Both the position numbers and the translations under genes were made by a program. The notes below the pieces were generated by a model. That model was not told the origin of the DNA, made no database searches, and saw nothing but the letters and a program-made list of their open reading frames with translations. A stretch of DNA of 64,000 nucleotides from Ditylenchus dipsaci (taxonomy: Eukaryota; Nematoda; Chromadorea; Rhabditida; Anguinidae): assembly GCA_004194705.1 (NCBI GenBank), contig SADC01000904.1, positions 670,700-734,699 of the forward strand, written 5' to 3'. Position 1 is the first letter of the stretch. Each line of letters opens with the position of its first letter. Shown in pieces: positions 10,302 through 22,400 of this stretch.

Positions 10302-13300
10302 ATGAAGTTTTTGCTGGCTTTACTGCTGCTTTTCAATGTTGCAAGCTTGGAGAAGATCCTATTTTTTCTATACCATGACAAAGGAAGTCACTTTGGGTAG
10401 GTTTCTCAGCAATTTACAGAAGCTTGCTAAAAAAATTTCCTAATAAATTTTGGGCATGGCTTTACCTTTTGTCCACTTTTGCTGAACTTGATCAATTTTC
10501 AGGAGCTACACACCTTATTTTACAAGGTTGATCTTACTTTTAATTTTTTAAACCATTTTACTTCGAGTCTAGCCTAGCTGCAAGAGGACATAAAATCACA
10601 ATATTTCACACTTTTTCTAATGAAACAAAGATATGGGACCAAATGTGGGTTTATCTGTATTTTCAAAGTATTTCTTAGCATGTTTTGTTTGCAGATAGAA
10701 TATATCAAAGCATATTTACCATCTGAAGAGCCCCCGGAAATACTGGGACATATGTTTTGGAAGTTGACTATATCAGCAACTAATATCCCATATGTTTACA
10801 AAGGGTGTGATGACAAGCTAGGAACACTTCTGTAAATCTATTTTGAAACAATTAGCTTATTGGTTTAACTTTTTGCAGTTTGGAATACTCAGAACAGGTT
10901 GAATATCTTATTTTTCACTTGGTTAAGAAGTAAATCTTGAAAAATCGCTTTTCAAAATTTTGCAATTTCTACACTTAAGTCTCGACTTTTTGAACTACCT
11001 GGGGTTTTCAGGCCTCTTGAGCACGATTATAGCAAAATCGGACTTCCGTGCTAGAGTACAATGCCCATGAAAAGCCCTATTTCACAGCAACTAATAATAA
11101 TAATAACTAATAATCTTATTAAAGTTCTCAGTGAAAATTAGATTTTCACCCTCATTTGTTCAATCCAACGCTCCTCTTTATATTTAACATGCATCTAAAA
11201 ATTCTAATTCAAACCTTGTTTCTTTACTTTGGCATTTCGCCCTCTACCTCTTTTCCCTTTCTGCTAATAACCTATTCAATAATTCGTCAAAAAAGTCAAT
11301 TTATTTGTTTTCCAATAGTCTAGACAGGTATGTCTTTAGCTCCATTTCTACCAGCTATTCCAGTATTCTGAGCAATGACTTGTAGTAGCCCAGATAGCCA
11401 GAGGGTTTTGCCATCTGGTCAGACCATTGCCTCCACGTCCATGTTTAACAATGGTATCAATACCAAGAAGATGACCCGAGTTCAGCTGTCCAAACTTCCT
11501 GTGACCATTTGGCTGAGTTGTGCCAGCGGTTAAGCAAGCAAGTAGCGCTAGCAAATGCCCAATTAGTTGAACTACTCATCGACAAGGATGCCTTGCACAT
11601 GCAGAGGGACTCTATTTTAGTTGATATTCAGGACCTGAGATGTGACGATCAGGAAGAAGACTTGTCGACATTGGTCAAAAGAGTACTGGAACAGGCTAGG
11701 ATGGTCAACAATAATGTTTAGATAACGACTTATTGGGGTTTTTTAAAAAGCAATATTATGAGCTTATACAACATGGTGCAATTTAAGCTGATGAGTGATT
11801 TTTGGCATTTTCAAGCTGTGTCACTCTGATGAGGTTTTTTAAAACAAAAAAGAGATATAAATTGCGATTGAAAATTACTGAATATGTTAATTACACTTGA
11901 TTCATAACACGCGATACACTAGCAAAACCATCAATTTTGGAAGGGTTTCTTGATTTTCAATTCTCTGAAAAAAGTAAATTGCCGTGAAAGCAAGCGAATA
12001 CAACAGAGGTTGAGCAATAAATCAGTAACATCTGCTCCTGATTTTCTTTTGTATTTCTTAATCCTCGTTCTTAAAATAACATGTTATCAAATTGACACCA
12101 TCTAAAAAAGTCATGACCAAAAAACACTCATCCATCTATAATTCACCTTCATGTACTTTGGGAAGGATGGTTTACAAAAGTTTTGGCGGATCTTTAATTT
12201 TCTTGAGAAATATCAACTTTAACATTCAGCTACAAAAACTCAAGCTTGAAATGCAGTATGGTCCAAGTAATACGACTGATTTGCAAGAGATATAACTTAT
12301 TTTATTGATTGGGCCCTACGCCGTCTGACCATCAGCCAAAACCATAGAAGGATCGGAATTTTTTTAAATATTGTATGCTAATTAAAATTTGCTCAAATCA
12401 AGTAGAAGACAAAATTGTTTTTAGAAAATTGGAGCTTTTCAAAAGCAGGCAAATTACTTGCGCCATCCGGCACAATTGACCTTAAACCATCTTGTTTACC
12501 ATTTGCCAAGATATGCGCGTTTAAAGTATTTTAGAGGCACAATAAATCTGCTAGTCCATCACTTTTTTTGTTCTATTTTAATTTGTCAACCATCATAACT
12601 CAGCTAAAATGTGGTAAATATCCGTGTGAACACCAATATTATGATCTCTTTTCTACTACTACTCTTCTTTCTATTACAATTTGATCTTTAACAGGTGTTA
12701 AAAAGTTCCTGGTCGACTTTTTAGCATTTATTTAGTTAGTCAATTTATTCCCTAAAAGCAATCCAAGCATATGGTTTTGTAGCCTATGGTTTTTTAATAT
12801 AGCAGGATAATGATAGAAAAGTCAGCATTTGACTCCAAAGACTTTCGTGCTTATTTTAAGAAATTAACAAGCGTTTTAATCGCCTTAACTCGTCACAAAA
12901 AAATCCACGGGTTAGAAACTGATTTTTTCTAAAAAGTTATATCTTTATCAAATTTTAGAAGCTTTTCTGTAAAATAGGTTTTGTAGCACTTGAACTTTGC
13001 TACAATAAAGCTTTTGTTAAACCAACAAATAGTTGTCAATTACGTACGATGACTTCCTGATCAAATACTCATTTTTATAATTATCCTGCTATTTTTATAT
13101 ACTTTAAAAAAAGAGATATAGGGCTACAAAAACATGTCTTTGGCTTGGTTTTATTAAATTATTTTTTTAACTAAACAAATGTTTAAAAGTCCTCCACGAA
13201 CTTTTCTACCACCAGTTGTTATTTAATTGCCATCCACATATTTTACTAATAATATTGTAGCTCGGTGCTCTAGAAATTCTTGTAATAAAATATTTTATTT

Positions 13301-16300
13301 AGTTTTAGTGACTTGATAAAAATGTGTAAACACAAAAAACTTTTAAAAAACTTCTTAACAAACTTAAATTTACTCAATAATGGTCGATTTTAGCTACGAG
13401 AAGCACTCAACCAAGACTGGGATCTAGTGGTTATAGGTGGGTTTGTCACCTAGAAATAAATTGGAAAAAATAAAAAGAGTTTTTGGTTCAGATGACTTGT
13501 TCTGGACCCTCGGCTTCAGCTTTGCCACCCTCAGACATCGGCTCTGGGAAAAAGGCCTTCTGCCTAATTCATCACCCAAGGTTGGTATTTCATAATTTTG
13601 CACAGGGATGTGAATTGCAAAATTGACCGCTTAAACACTTTTCGCGTACTATATATTTGTCCGTCAAAATCTATTTATTAGATTTGCCCTGGTCCCTCAA
13701 GCTGATTTTTTTGTTAGCAGTTGGACAGCTGTTTTTCTGCATATAAAAGATTCACGCAAAAAGGCTTGTCCGGGAATTTATAACTTGCCGTAAACGACAG
13801 TATTCTAAAGAATTTAATTCGACGCACCCTGAATATATGATAGGAGCTTTCATTAACTTGAAAACCCATAGAGTAGTCGATTCAATCTAGTTCTTACTTT
13901 AAATTTATTGATTTTTTGAATTTAACAATCCGAAAAATTAAGTTCGTGGTGTATGCAACAGCGGGTCAAACCCTTTTGTCAGCTGACAGTGTCAAGTCTA
14001 TAGGCAGGCCATTCTATATTTCAACATATCCAGTAACTTATTTATTAAAGGCAGGAACTGGGTGTCCAAGATCCCCCTGTTCCCTTACATACCCACAAAT
14101 CAGCAGGACTACTTCCAAGCCAAATATTTCAACCACAGGCTCTTCAACTTCTATGAAAATGCAGTGGATTTGATCACCATGAATTTTTATGGTAATTACA
14201 AAAAATTTCACGTCTTGTGTTTAATTAAAAATCATATTTCCAGTGGAGAAATTTTTGATGCCTAATATCGAAAGGTTCGGTGTGCCTCAATTTACTTGGC
14301 ATGGTAACGAATTTATTTGGATTTTTCTATTAAGACTTTGTGAAATGCAATTCAGAGTTGTACAAAAAGTGCTCCTTGACACTTGGTGACTCCCTAGACC
14401 GTTTGGGATGGCCTTTGGCTGGTCAGTTTGTTTACCATATTGGGGCAAAAATTACATTACGAACGTCGGAACTTCACATAAATATAGTCATGCAAGTCGC
14501 CAGCTCTTTTTCGGCAACAAAATCTATGCGCAGTCGCCTCAGGACAAAAGATCAGCCCTCAAGTTCGACCCCAGTTCGGTCCAACACTTTTCAACCCAAT
14601 TTTTGATGCTTTTTGCCCAAGATAGGAAGCACTTGAAAAAACAGGATTTTTAACCCAACAGTGCAAATACTACTCAATACTACTACTACTCTGCAAGCAA
14701 ATACTACTACTCTGCTGAATACTACTCAATTTTCGCTGATTGTCTAATCCGAAAAATTGCAAAGCTTTCTATTTTCCATTATCTAGACCCGCAAGTCGTG
14801 AAAATCTTAAACTTCTATGAAAGTCGTGAAAACAAAATGCTTGGATTGATTAGAACAACAGAGAGCAGGGCACAACCGTTTTCTACCGTTTTGTTAACAA
14901 ACGCAAGGAGTGAACGAAATTACATTTTCAGCTAACTAAAAATCAATTTTAGAAGGCAATGATATAGTGAATGTAGGTTCGCATTGCAAAGTTACTGCCA
15001 CTAAACCACTGACAGGAGATCTGGCCAAATTTGTGGAAGACTCTAAGTCCAAAGGTTATTAGTCACATTTTTTCAAAAAGTTATTGTAAATAACTTTGTT
15101 CGTTATTTTTAGGTACCATATACATTGCTTTTGGTACCTATGCAGCCTGGGACTTTGCTCCCGACTACATCGTGGACGCTTTTGTGGGTGCTTTAAATCG
15201 CCTTGAAGACTATAGATTTATCTGGGGCTACAATGGTCGAAAAAGCTTGCCTGTCAAGTCGCATATAAAGTTGGTAAAGTGGGTGCCTCAGTTGGATGTA
15301 CTTGCTCATCCAAAGACCAAGGCTTTTATCACTCATGGAGGACTTAAGAGGTGGGCAAGAGCTAGATGCTTAAAATTTTGTTAAAAAATTGATCCAGAGT
15401 TAATTTACAGGGTGCTGCAAATTTGTCAGTTTATTTTATTGACGTTTTTTTCCGTATTCTCTGTAATAGAGCGACAGGGGTTAAGGCCACAAAAAGGAGG
15501 GGGAGGTGGTAAAATATTTTTCATTGCATTTATAACGTGAAGACAAAAATAAGGGGGTTGAAAAATAGAATGGCATGCCGCTCTATTAATATGGTAGTCA
15601 AGAGAATACGGTAGTCAAAAATTTTCAACATGCGTGACTTTTGCCATTTCTAATGCAGAGTCTCATAAGGAACAAAAAGGTCGTAAAATTGACAGAAAAA
15701 ACTTTTCGACACAAAAGTTTTTTTTGAAAACCCACCAACCTTCCGGACGACCTAATATTATCGATATGGAAATTAACACTCCAATTCTCATGCGGTGCTT
15801 TTGCCATTTCTAATGCCTAATTTCATAGTGAGCACGATGACGTTTTCAGATATCTTTTAAATCTAAAAGGTGGTTCAAATCGGCCTTTAAAACATGTGAC
15901 CCATACACCGGACACCATAAAGTTAGATAAGGCTGTAACTTTTTTTCCAGATCTTATTTTGGTATGTTTTAACAACTAAAAATGTTCCTGAAGAACTCTT
16001 CTATCTTTCTGTTTTCGCAGAAATATCACGTCGGCCTGTTTTGTACGGAGAAAAATATCTTTGGTACCTCTTTTATTATATAATGCTTTAGTGAACTAAA
16101 CGAAAAATTTTTATATGAAGCACCCCACTCGATCATAAAAGAGGCATTTAGTCCACCAAGCTTATTTATTATTTCATTTTTTCTTAAGTTTTAACAGCTT
16201 ATTTTAAATCGAACTGTGAAGTTTAAAGAAAAACGGTCAGCGATAGCTTGAGATATTCAAATCGCTACAATTCAAATTGAGACAATTTGGTTTGTGACAA

Positions 16301-17694
16301 AATCAAATTGCGACAAAACTTGTCTACAGTCAACCCTCGATTTAACGTCACCCCCCCCCCCTCTCGTTCGTTACCTAGGGTCCGACACTTTTTTTAACCT
16401 AATTTTCGAAATCTTTCGCCAGTCGTCTTCGGTCAGTCTAATCGCAAATATCGCAAGGATTTTAATTTTGACGATCGTTTTTGTGAATAAAAACAATTTT
16501 GCCGAAAAGACCCGCGGGTACTCGATTTAACGTCACCCCTTTTTCAAAATAGGGTGACGTTAAATCGAGTACCCGCGGTCTTTTCGGCAAAGTTGTTTTT
16601 ATTCACAAAAACGATCGCAAAATTGAAATCCTTGCGATATTTGCGATTAGACTGACCGAAGACAACTGGCAAAAGATTTCAAAAATTAGGTTAAAAAAAG
16701 TGTCGGACCCTAGGTGGGAACGAACTTGAGGGGAGTGACGTTAAATCGAGGGTTGACTGTAAATGAATTGCCTCAATTCGAATTGTTTTAATTGGATTTT
16801 GTCTCTATTCGAATTGTTTCAATTCGAAATATTGCAAGCTATCGCTGGTCGAAAAAACAGTTTAACCTTTTGAAATTTTATGGTGCTAGTGTTATATACC
16901 GTATTTCCTCTAATTCACGCCCTCCCCGGTTAAAAATCGTGTTCTTGGCCTTGTGTTTTCGACCTGATTTTTGATTACTGCTCTCAAGCAAGTTAACATT
17001 AATTTTGTAGCCAGGAAGATGAGCTACAAAACAGGTGGGAACTTGCCTGAGAGAATTGATCAAAAAGTGGGTCAAAAACACAATGCAAAAACACGATTTT
17101 GAATCGGGGGGGGGGGGGGTGGTACGTTAATTAGAGGAAATACGGTAGCTCCCCCACCTTTTTTTTTAAAATCTTAGTGTCGTAGTAACGCCACTTGGCC
17201 TTTTGTGGCCGAAAAAACAATATCTAAATTTATATTATCGCACTATTAATTTTAGCATCAAAGAAGGCTTGTGCGTTGGTAACCCTTGATCTTCATGCCC
17301 CTATTTGCCGAACAGGCTCACAATGCGCACACCGCTCTAGCCTGGGCCTGGGACCTGTGCTCAACAAATACACCATCGACCAGCAGACCCTTTATTCCAC
17401 AATCTATAAGGTTGGTGGTCCCGCCTGAATATCTGAACCCCGAAAGTATATTCAATACAGGTAGTCAGCACTCCAGTCGCCGAGCAAAAGGCCCAGAAAC
17501 TGAAGTCAGTATTCTTGGACCGACCTATGGAAGGCATGGACACGGCTATGTTCTACACAGAGCGTTTGTTCAGAGTGCCAGCTGGACGGAGAATCAGCTT
17601 TGTGCGCAAAGGGATAGATTTGAGCTGGCTTGAGTTTTTATATTATGAATTCTTACTGCTTGTTATAGCACTGGCTTGGGTTTTGAAACACTGA
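10302..17694 (+). CDS. UDP-glycosyltransferase (subfamily 1), 14-15 exons, frameshifted
   Basis: Conjugates a sugar from a UDP-sugar to small molecules at the ER membrane. Exons: 10302-10396, 10503-10526, 10573-10656, 10695-10831, 10879-10897, 13394-13436, 13492-13580, 13943-14032, 14055-14191, 14244-14303, 14335-14421, 14953-15054, 15113-15350, 17256-17410, 17461-17694. It starts MKFLLALLLLFNVASLEKIL (signal peptide), then YHDKGSHFG with the catalytic His. Exon 15113 encodes [17 protein letters not shown] and KWVPQLDVLAHPKTKAFITH, the UGT signature with HGG. The end has a hydrophobic anchor (FLLLVIALAWVL) and a Lys-His tail. The order of exons and phases mirrors the other UGTs, but most of the signal and middle exons are split further. 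Single-base deletions break the frame in exon 10573, near the 14032/14055 junction, and twice in exon 17256 (about 17285 and 17340). They lie at or near C/G runs, so sequencing error is as likely as decay. Introns 10898-13393 and 15351-17255 are swollen by insertions. Confidence 0.8.
11375..11721 (+). pseudogene. SCHIP-1-like C-terminal coiled-coil copy inside a UGT intron
   Basis: In one frame: CSSPDSQRVLPSGQTIASTS, then KKMTRVQLSKL; after a shift of about one base near 11495 it continues CDHLAELCQRLSKQ, then ELLIDKDALHMQRDSILVDI, then QDLRCDDQEEDLSTL, ending at a TAG at 11719-11721. The pattern MT..QL......L...(V)QLL..(R/K)D.LH...D..LVDI.DL is the conserved C-terminal leucine-rich coiled coil of schwannomin-interacting protein 1, which binds cytoskeletal and membrane adaptors. 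No introns break it, it is on the same strand as the UGT and lies within its 2.5 kb intron. The shift and the lack of a clear start suggest a processed or duplicated fragment, but a real nested gene with a sequencing error is not excluded. Confidence 0.55.
11722..12693. other. Intronic sequence, nothing recognised
   Basis: AT-rich intron of the UGT at 10302-17694. A 67-codon frame at 12092-12295 has no family resemblance or splice support. Confidence 0.4.
12694..13213. mobile_element. Foldback MITE related to the element at 34.5-35.6 kb
   Basis: TIR-like ends: GGTGTTAAAAAGTTCCTGGT at the left, and ACCACCAG preceded by TCCTCCACGAACTTTT at the right. Inside, ATAGCAGGATAATGATAGAA pairs with ATAATTATCCTGCTATTTTT. 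AAAAGTCAGCATTT and GAGATATAGGGCTACAAA also occur (in diverged form) in the subterminal parts of the element at 34537-35623. Confidence 0.55.
15450..15613. mobile_element. MITE, TACCGTATT-TIR family
   Basis: Left end TTCCGTATTCTCTGTAATAG, right end AGAGAATACGGTA, in the second-last intron of the UGT at 10302-17694. Diverged termini. Confidence 0.6.
15614..16232. other. Intronic sequence with two diverged TTTTGCCATTTCTAATGC repeats
   Basis: GACTTTTGCCATTTCTAATG occurs at about 15637 and a near-copy at about 15800, in direct orientation about 165 bp apart; the rest shows nothing I recognise. Confidence 0.4.
16233..16852. repeat. 620 bp inverted repeat with a pogo-like MITE inside
   Basis: Outer arms: GGTCAGCGATAGCTTGAGAT and ATTGCAAGCTATCGCTGGTC, followed inward by diverged CAATTC-AAATTG blocks. 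The ends match the 152 bp palindrome at 1810-1961. The core is a separate palindrome, 16325-16761. Confidence 0.7.
16325..16761. mobile_element. pogo/Tigger-like MITE, nearly perfect palindrome
   Basis: TACAGTCAACCCTCGATTTA at the left pairs with TAAATCGAGGGTTGACTGTA at the right. CAGT(C/T)(G/A)ACCCTCGAT with a TA on each side is the terminal pattern of Tigger/pogo elements. Inner arms around 16505 and 16555 repeat CGATTTAACGTCACCC with an inverted mate. Confidence 0.75.
16897..17147. mobile_element. MITE, TACCGTATT-TIR family, with a G13 tract
   Basis: Starts TACCGTATTTCCTCTAATTC and ends TTAATTAGAGGAAATACGGTA; the right arm holds a run of about 13 G. Arms pair through AAAAATCGTG..TTG and AACACGATTTTGAATCG. 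Confidence 0.75.
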
Positions 17695-17745
17695 ATTTTC
17701 ATTTATGATTATCACACTATTAACATTTTTATAGACTTTTACGTA

Positions 17746-17751
17746 AATAAA
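17746..17751 (+). terminator. Poly(A) signal AATAAA
   Basis: First canonical AATAAA after the UGT stop at 17692-17694, 52 bp downstream. Confidence 0.5.
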
Positions 17752-17929
17752 AAATTTATATTTGTTAGTTGGTCAAAAGTTGATAAGCGCTTTGAACAAA
17801 CAAAATTGGTTGTCACAGGGTACTTTTTGTCGTTAGGTAGGGCACAAAAGCACAAAAGGTTTACTGAGTATCACAACCCTAAAATATCAGGTCGTGCCAT
17901 CAGTTATGTCGGTTTTTTTTCAAACGAAA

Positions 17930-18770
17930 TTTTTGTGGCATTGTGTTTTTCAATAAATCTTCAGACAAGTCAAATTTTTTACAAGTTTTTTACAGACAAG
18001 TTTTTTAGAATTGACCTCTCATTTTGTAGCTGACAACCTTGGCTACAAAATGAGAGGTCAACTTTTAAAAATTTTCCTGAAAATCTATAGAAAAACACAG
18101 TGCCACAGAAACTTAATTTGAAAAAACCGACAAAACTTTGGACAATACTTTTTTTTGGCGCAAAAACACTTTTTTTTGGCGCAAATTTTGTTTTGTGTAA
18201 TTGGATTGAAAATTTTTAACTTTTTCAAAAAGTTTCACTATCATCATGTAGCCCTGCTCTTCTAGTTTCTGATAAGGTATCATTTATTGCATTTTCTTGT
18301 AAAAATGTGGTACAAAAAGGTAAAAGTATGAACTAAATTAAAGTAACGATTTGGTTCATACTTTTACCTTTTTGTACCACATTTTTTGAAGAAAATGCAA
18401 TAAATGATATCTCATCAGAAACTAGAAGAGCAGGGCTACATGATGATGGTGAAACTTTTTAAAAAAAAGTTGAAAATTTTCGATTTAATTACACAAAACA
18501 AAAATTTGCGCCAAAAAAAAGTGGATTTGCGCCAAAAAAAAGTGTTTTTGCGCCAAAAAAAGTATTGTCCAAAGTTTTGTCGGTTTTTTCAAATTAAGTT
18601 TCTGTGGCACTGTGTTTTTTCTATAGATTTTCAGGAAAATTTTTAAAAGTTGACCTCTCATTTTGTAGCCAAGGTTGTCAGCTACAAAATGAGAGGTCAA
18701 TTCTAAAAAACTTGTCTGTAAAAAACTTGTAAAAAATTTGACTTGTCTGAAGATTTATTGAAAACACAAT
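17930..18770. repeat. Giant palindrome, about 840 bp, with nested hairpins
   Basis: Arms meet at about 18343 (GGTAAAAGTATGAAC / GTTCATACTTTTACC with a 20 bp spacer). Outer arms: AATCTTCAGACAAGTCAAAT and ATTTGACTTGTCTGAAGATT. Each arm contains its own hairpin (GACCTCTCATTTTGTAGC with GCTACAAAATGAGAGGTC) and runs of TTTTTTTGGCGCAAA. Open frames on both strands are the same sequence read twice. Confidence 0.85.
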
Positions 18771-19389
18771 GCACAATGCGCCAAAAAAAGTGTTTTTGCG
18801 CCAAAAAAAAGTATTGTCCTGAAACTTTTGGCATGACCCAATATTTTGCAAAGCACATTTTAGCCGACAAAATTGTATTATCAAAAGTCACAAAAAATAT
18901 GATTCAAGAGAAATAGTTGTTGAATGCAATCAATATTCCACATAGCAAGACTTCAAATACAATCAATTTACACTTTGGAAGAGCAATTTTCCATGCCTGG
19001 TTATTTATGTGGCTAGCTTTTTACACATTTCCTAGATTGCCTAGAAGAGTCGGAAAAAGTTAAGAGTTAAACGGTGATGGTGTTTGTTTCTTGGCCAATG
19101 TATTTATTGCCTCCATTTTTCGATCAGTCTTATCAGAATGCCTCTTACTGCTTTCTTTTGTTCGGTTTATCGGTTAGTGACTTATTTGTCTCTTTAATCA
19201 GTGATTTTTGAGATAAAGTTTGTCAATTTAGTTAGCGCACCGCCAATTTGGTCTTTTACATATTTCACATTGTTTCATGTTCTCGATCAGGTCAAGTTTC
19301 AAAGACTAGTAAAGTTAAGGAACTATTGAGACTTTGAAATCGAATCTCTATGAATAGCTTGAACTCCGTTCATTGACCAAACAAATTGA
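18771..19389. other. Upstream region of the UGT at 19401
   Basis: Contains two more GCGCCAAAAAAAGT units at the palindrome edge (to about 18820), then AT-rich sequence with no recognised element. It should hold the promoter of the next gene, but I see no motif I can defend. Confidence 0.4.
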
Positions 19390-19395
19390 TTGCAG
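19390..19395 (+). promoter_or_regulatory. Trans-splice acceptor TTGCAG before UGT start
   Basis: TTGCAG followed by CAAAC and ATG. The 14-mer TTGCAGCAAACATG is identical at all five subfamily 2/3 UGT starts here. An AG acceptor 5 nt before the ATG is what spliced-leader addition in nematodes looks like; a cis intron in the 5' UTR is the alternative. Confidence 0.6.
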
Positions 19396-19400
19396 CAAAC

Positions 19401-22400
19401 ATGCGATTATTCAGCTCATGCCTGGTATTTTCGACCATTTGGCTGATTCATCTAAGTGGTGTAAACGCTGGCCGGATTCTATTAGGTGCTGCTCCCGATG
19501 TCAAAAGTCATTTAGGCAGTATGATGCCTTGATAAAAAAGTAAGCGAAAAGGCTACAGAAGATATTATCTTTATCCTATTTCTAGTTAGTTTAGATTAGC
19601 AAGTGCTGGTCACCAGGTCACCCTATTTCATCCCACTTCGGAAAAAGCCATTGAGTTTGGCGCAAATATCACTCCGATCTATGTAAAAATGACCAAAAGA
19701 GAGAGGAAAGACACCGACAACATGATCTGGAGACAAACTTTGCATGCGCCTATGATCGGCATGATCTACAATATGCTGTCTGGAGCTTTTGGAGAATTTG
19801 TGACTAACCATTCTGAAATTGTTAGTTTCTGATATTATTGACAATGAGATTAAATTTAAGTACAGTCGGCTCCCTCCATAATGGCTGCCCTGGGGACCGG
19901 ATCAAGCTGGCCAGTGTGGAGGAAGAAGACAGGTACCCGGTATAAGATAGGACCAAAAAGCCGCCACCCTCTTGACTCTGGGAACTTGTATCTCAGCCCC
20001 AGAGCAAAATTTTACACTGCTTTTTATTGCTTTTTCTTTTGGTCTGAAACAGTTTAATAAACCTGCCGAAATATTTAGATAGATATAACAAAAACCGAAT
20101 TTACAGATAAGAGACACCCTAAACCAGGACTATGACGTAATCATAGCCAGTGCCCTCTTCAACATCCACTTCTTTGCTTTTGCCGAAATTCTCAAACGAC
20201 ACCAAAATGTGCCGTTTATAATCTTTGCCAGTAGCAATTTTTTTAGTTCAGATGCTACAACAATGCTATGGGTAATTCAATCACCCCTAATTATCTTACC
20301 GCAAACGTAAATTTTTCAGCTCAAAACTGGGTGAGCTCACCGCAAATGTTCGGATTGGAGCCAAAGAGTTTCCAGGACACATTTGAAACATCTAAATTCA
20401 TGACTAGACTGGTCAATGTAGGTGAGCATCTGGGAGAATTGATGGCCATGGCTTATGTAGGTCAGTTGTTTTAAGAAGAAAAAAGGCTAGACTTTTGTAT
20501 ATAGGAGATTTGCAGACTCCCTGGTACTTCCTTCGAGACTAGCCAAACTTAGTGGAAGAATGGACTTCAGTTTTTTGAAGATGTACAAGCATTCATCCAT
20601 AAAATTTTCTGATGCGATTAACAACCTAGGGCTTCCTACTGCTTGTGAGTTCGCTTTATTGACTACAATACCGGCTTTTTTTTTCGAGTTGCGTCCAGTG
20701 GTTTATCCCAGAAGAAAAGGAAATTTAAAACCAAGTGAATGATCTGTATATTTTCAGTAGTAGCTGATGCGAAAGTAATAGGTGCTCATTGTGGAACACC
20801 TTCTAAACTGCCCAAGAGTTTTTGGACTTTGTGGAAGACCCCAAATCGAGAGGTGGTTGTTACACAAATCTTTTTCTTAATTATTTTTCTATTTCAGGCA
20901 CAATTTACATTGCTTTTGGAACTATAGTGCCATGGGACTCAGCACCAGAAGAAATCAAAACTGTATTTTTTGACGCCTTGGACCAATTAGTAGACTACCG
21001 AATTATATTTGCCTACAATGGTCGATTCCCAGACAGACCACTGCCACCACATCTGAAACTAGTCAAATGGGCTCCTCAACTGGACATACTTCAACACTCC
21101 AACACCAAATTGTTTCTTACTCACGGAGGGCTCAAAAGGTATAAAAAATCATGTTTTAATTAGAGTCAGGTAATCATTGTGATAAATAAAATATTGGTAA
21201 TTACCGAGTTAATTACTAAAAACTGCGGTAATTAAACATAAAAATTATCCCCCAACTCTAGTTTTAATCTATACCGCAGCTTAGAACCCGATTTGTACTG
21301 TGTGGATATTTTTCGAGCGACGGCTTTTCAAAAGACGTTTTCTGTTATTTTGCAGAAGACGTTGTTACCGTAATTTTTTAGCGAAAATTTCCTCACGGTT
21401 TTTAGTGTACCTTGACTCATTCTGAAAAACTTTAATTTTGGCTGACGAATTTCTACATTCAAAATTTTCGAATATGCACGCTTTTTTAAAAATGTTTTGT
21501 TGAAATTTCTAAATAAAGTGAGTATTTTTTCTTTCAAGTGTTTGTAAATATTTTTGTGTCCCAAATTCCGAAGAAAAAAATTTGTATCCCGAAAAAAATA
21601 AGTACATAAAGTGGGACCAAGGCAAAACTCCAATTTTTAATGACATCATTTCATTTTTATAATTACACTTTTTATGTAAATCAACCACGCTGAGCACGAA
21701 TCTGGCCTCAAAACCATCATATTGTCAATTAAAACTGAACTTTCATGAGATTTTTTTTCAAAAAATCGGCATTTCTCAGCCACTTCTTAAGTTCTTCTGC
21801 CACCAGATTTGGTTTGGATCTTTTACAATTTATTTTTGCACTGTCTGATTAGAGATGCAGTATGGAAAAAGCGAGATTTTCATCTTCAGCTTGACTTTTC
21901 GGTGTTAAGTTGAAACCAAATGAAAAATCTGCTTTCACAACTCACAGTGAACTTTCATTTTTGCATCTTTTGGCCATCGTAAGGAAATTAATCAAATTTG
22001 ATTATTAATCAAAAAATAATCAAAATTTTTGGGTGTGTGATTTTTTTTGTGAATATATTGCTAGCTGTCAAAAGCAAAGTTGGTCAGGAGATTCTGTTCT
22101 ACAACTTTGCTCTTGACAGCTAGCAACATATTCACAAAAAACCGATGAAAAGGGGCGAAACACACACCCAAAAATTTTGATTATTTTTTGATTAATGATC
22201 AAACGTAATCAAATTTGATTATTTTCCCTACCATGCTTTTGGCATAGTCAGATTTTGCAAAAAAAAGTTTCCATGATTGAAAAATCTTGCCCTGCTGTTG
22301 GTCAAAAAGAGGGACCGAGATTTTTTTTGACGGTCATTTTTATGCAAATTTTAATTCATTTTTTGAAAATCTATTTTCACTGAAAGATGCACAAATAAAA

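Noticed and set aside
11348..11554. Minus-strand 68-codon frame
   Set aside because: Antisense of the SCHIP-1-like segment; the plus strand explains the sequence better.
12092..12295. 67-codon frame in the UGT intron
   Set aside because: No domain, no splice sites and no repeat elsewhere; chance.
17806..18884. Open frames on both strands giving the same peptide ends
   Set aside because: Both arms of one palindrome; no splice context and no domain.
21328..21697. 101-codon minus-strand frame in an intron
   Set aside because: Lys/Phe-rich AT-driven composition, overlapping alternative frames and no family pattern.
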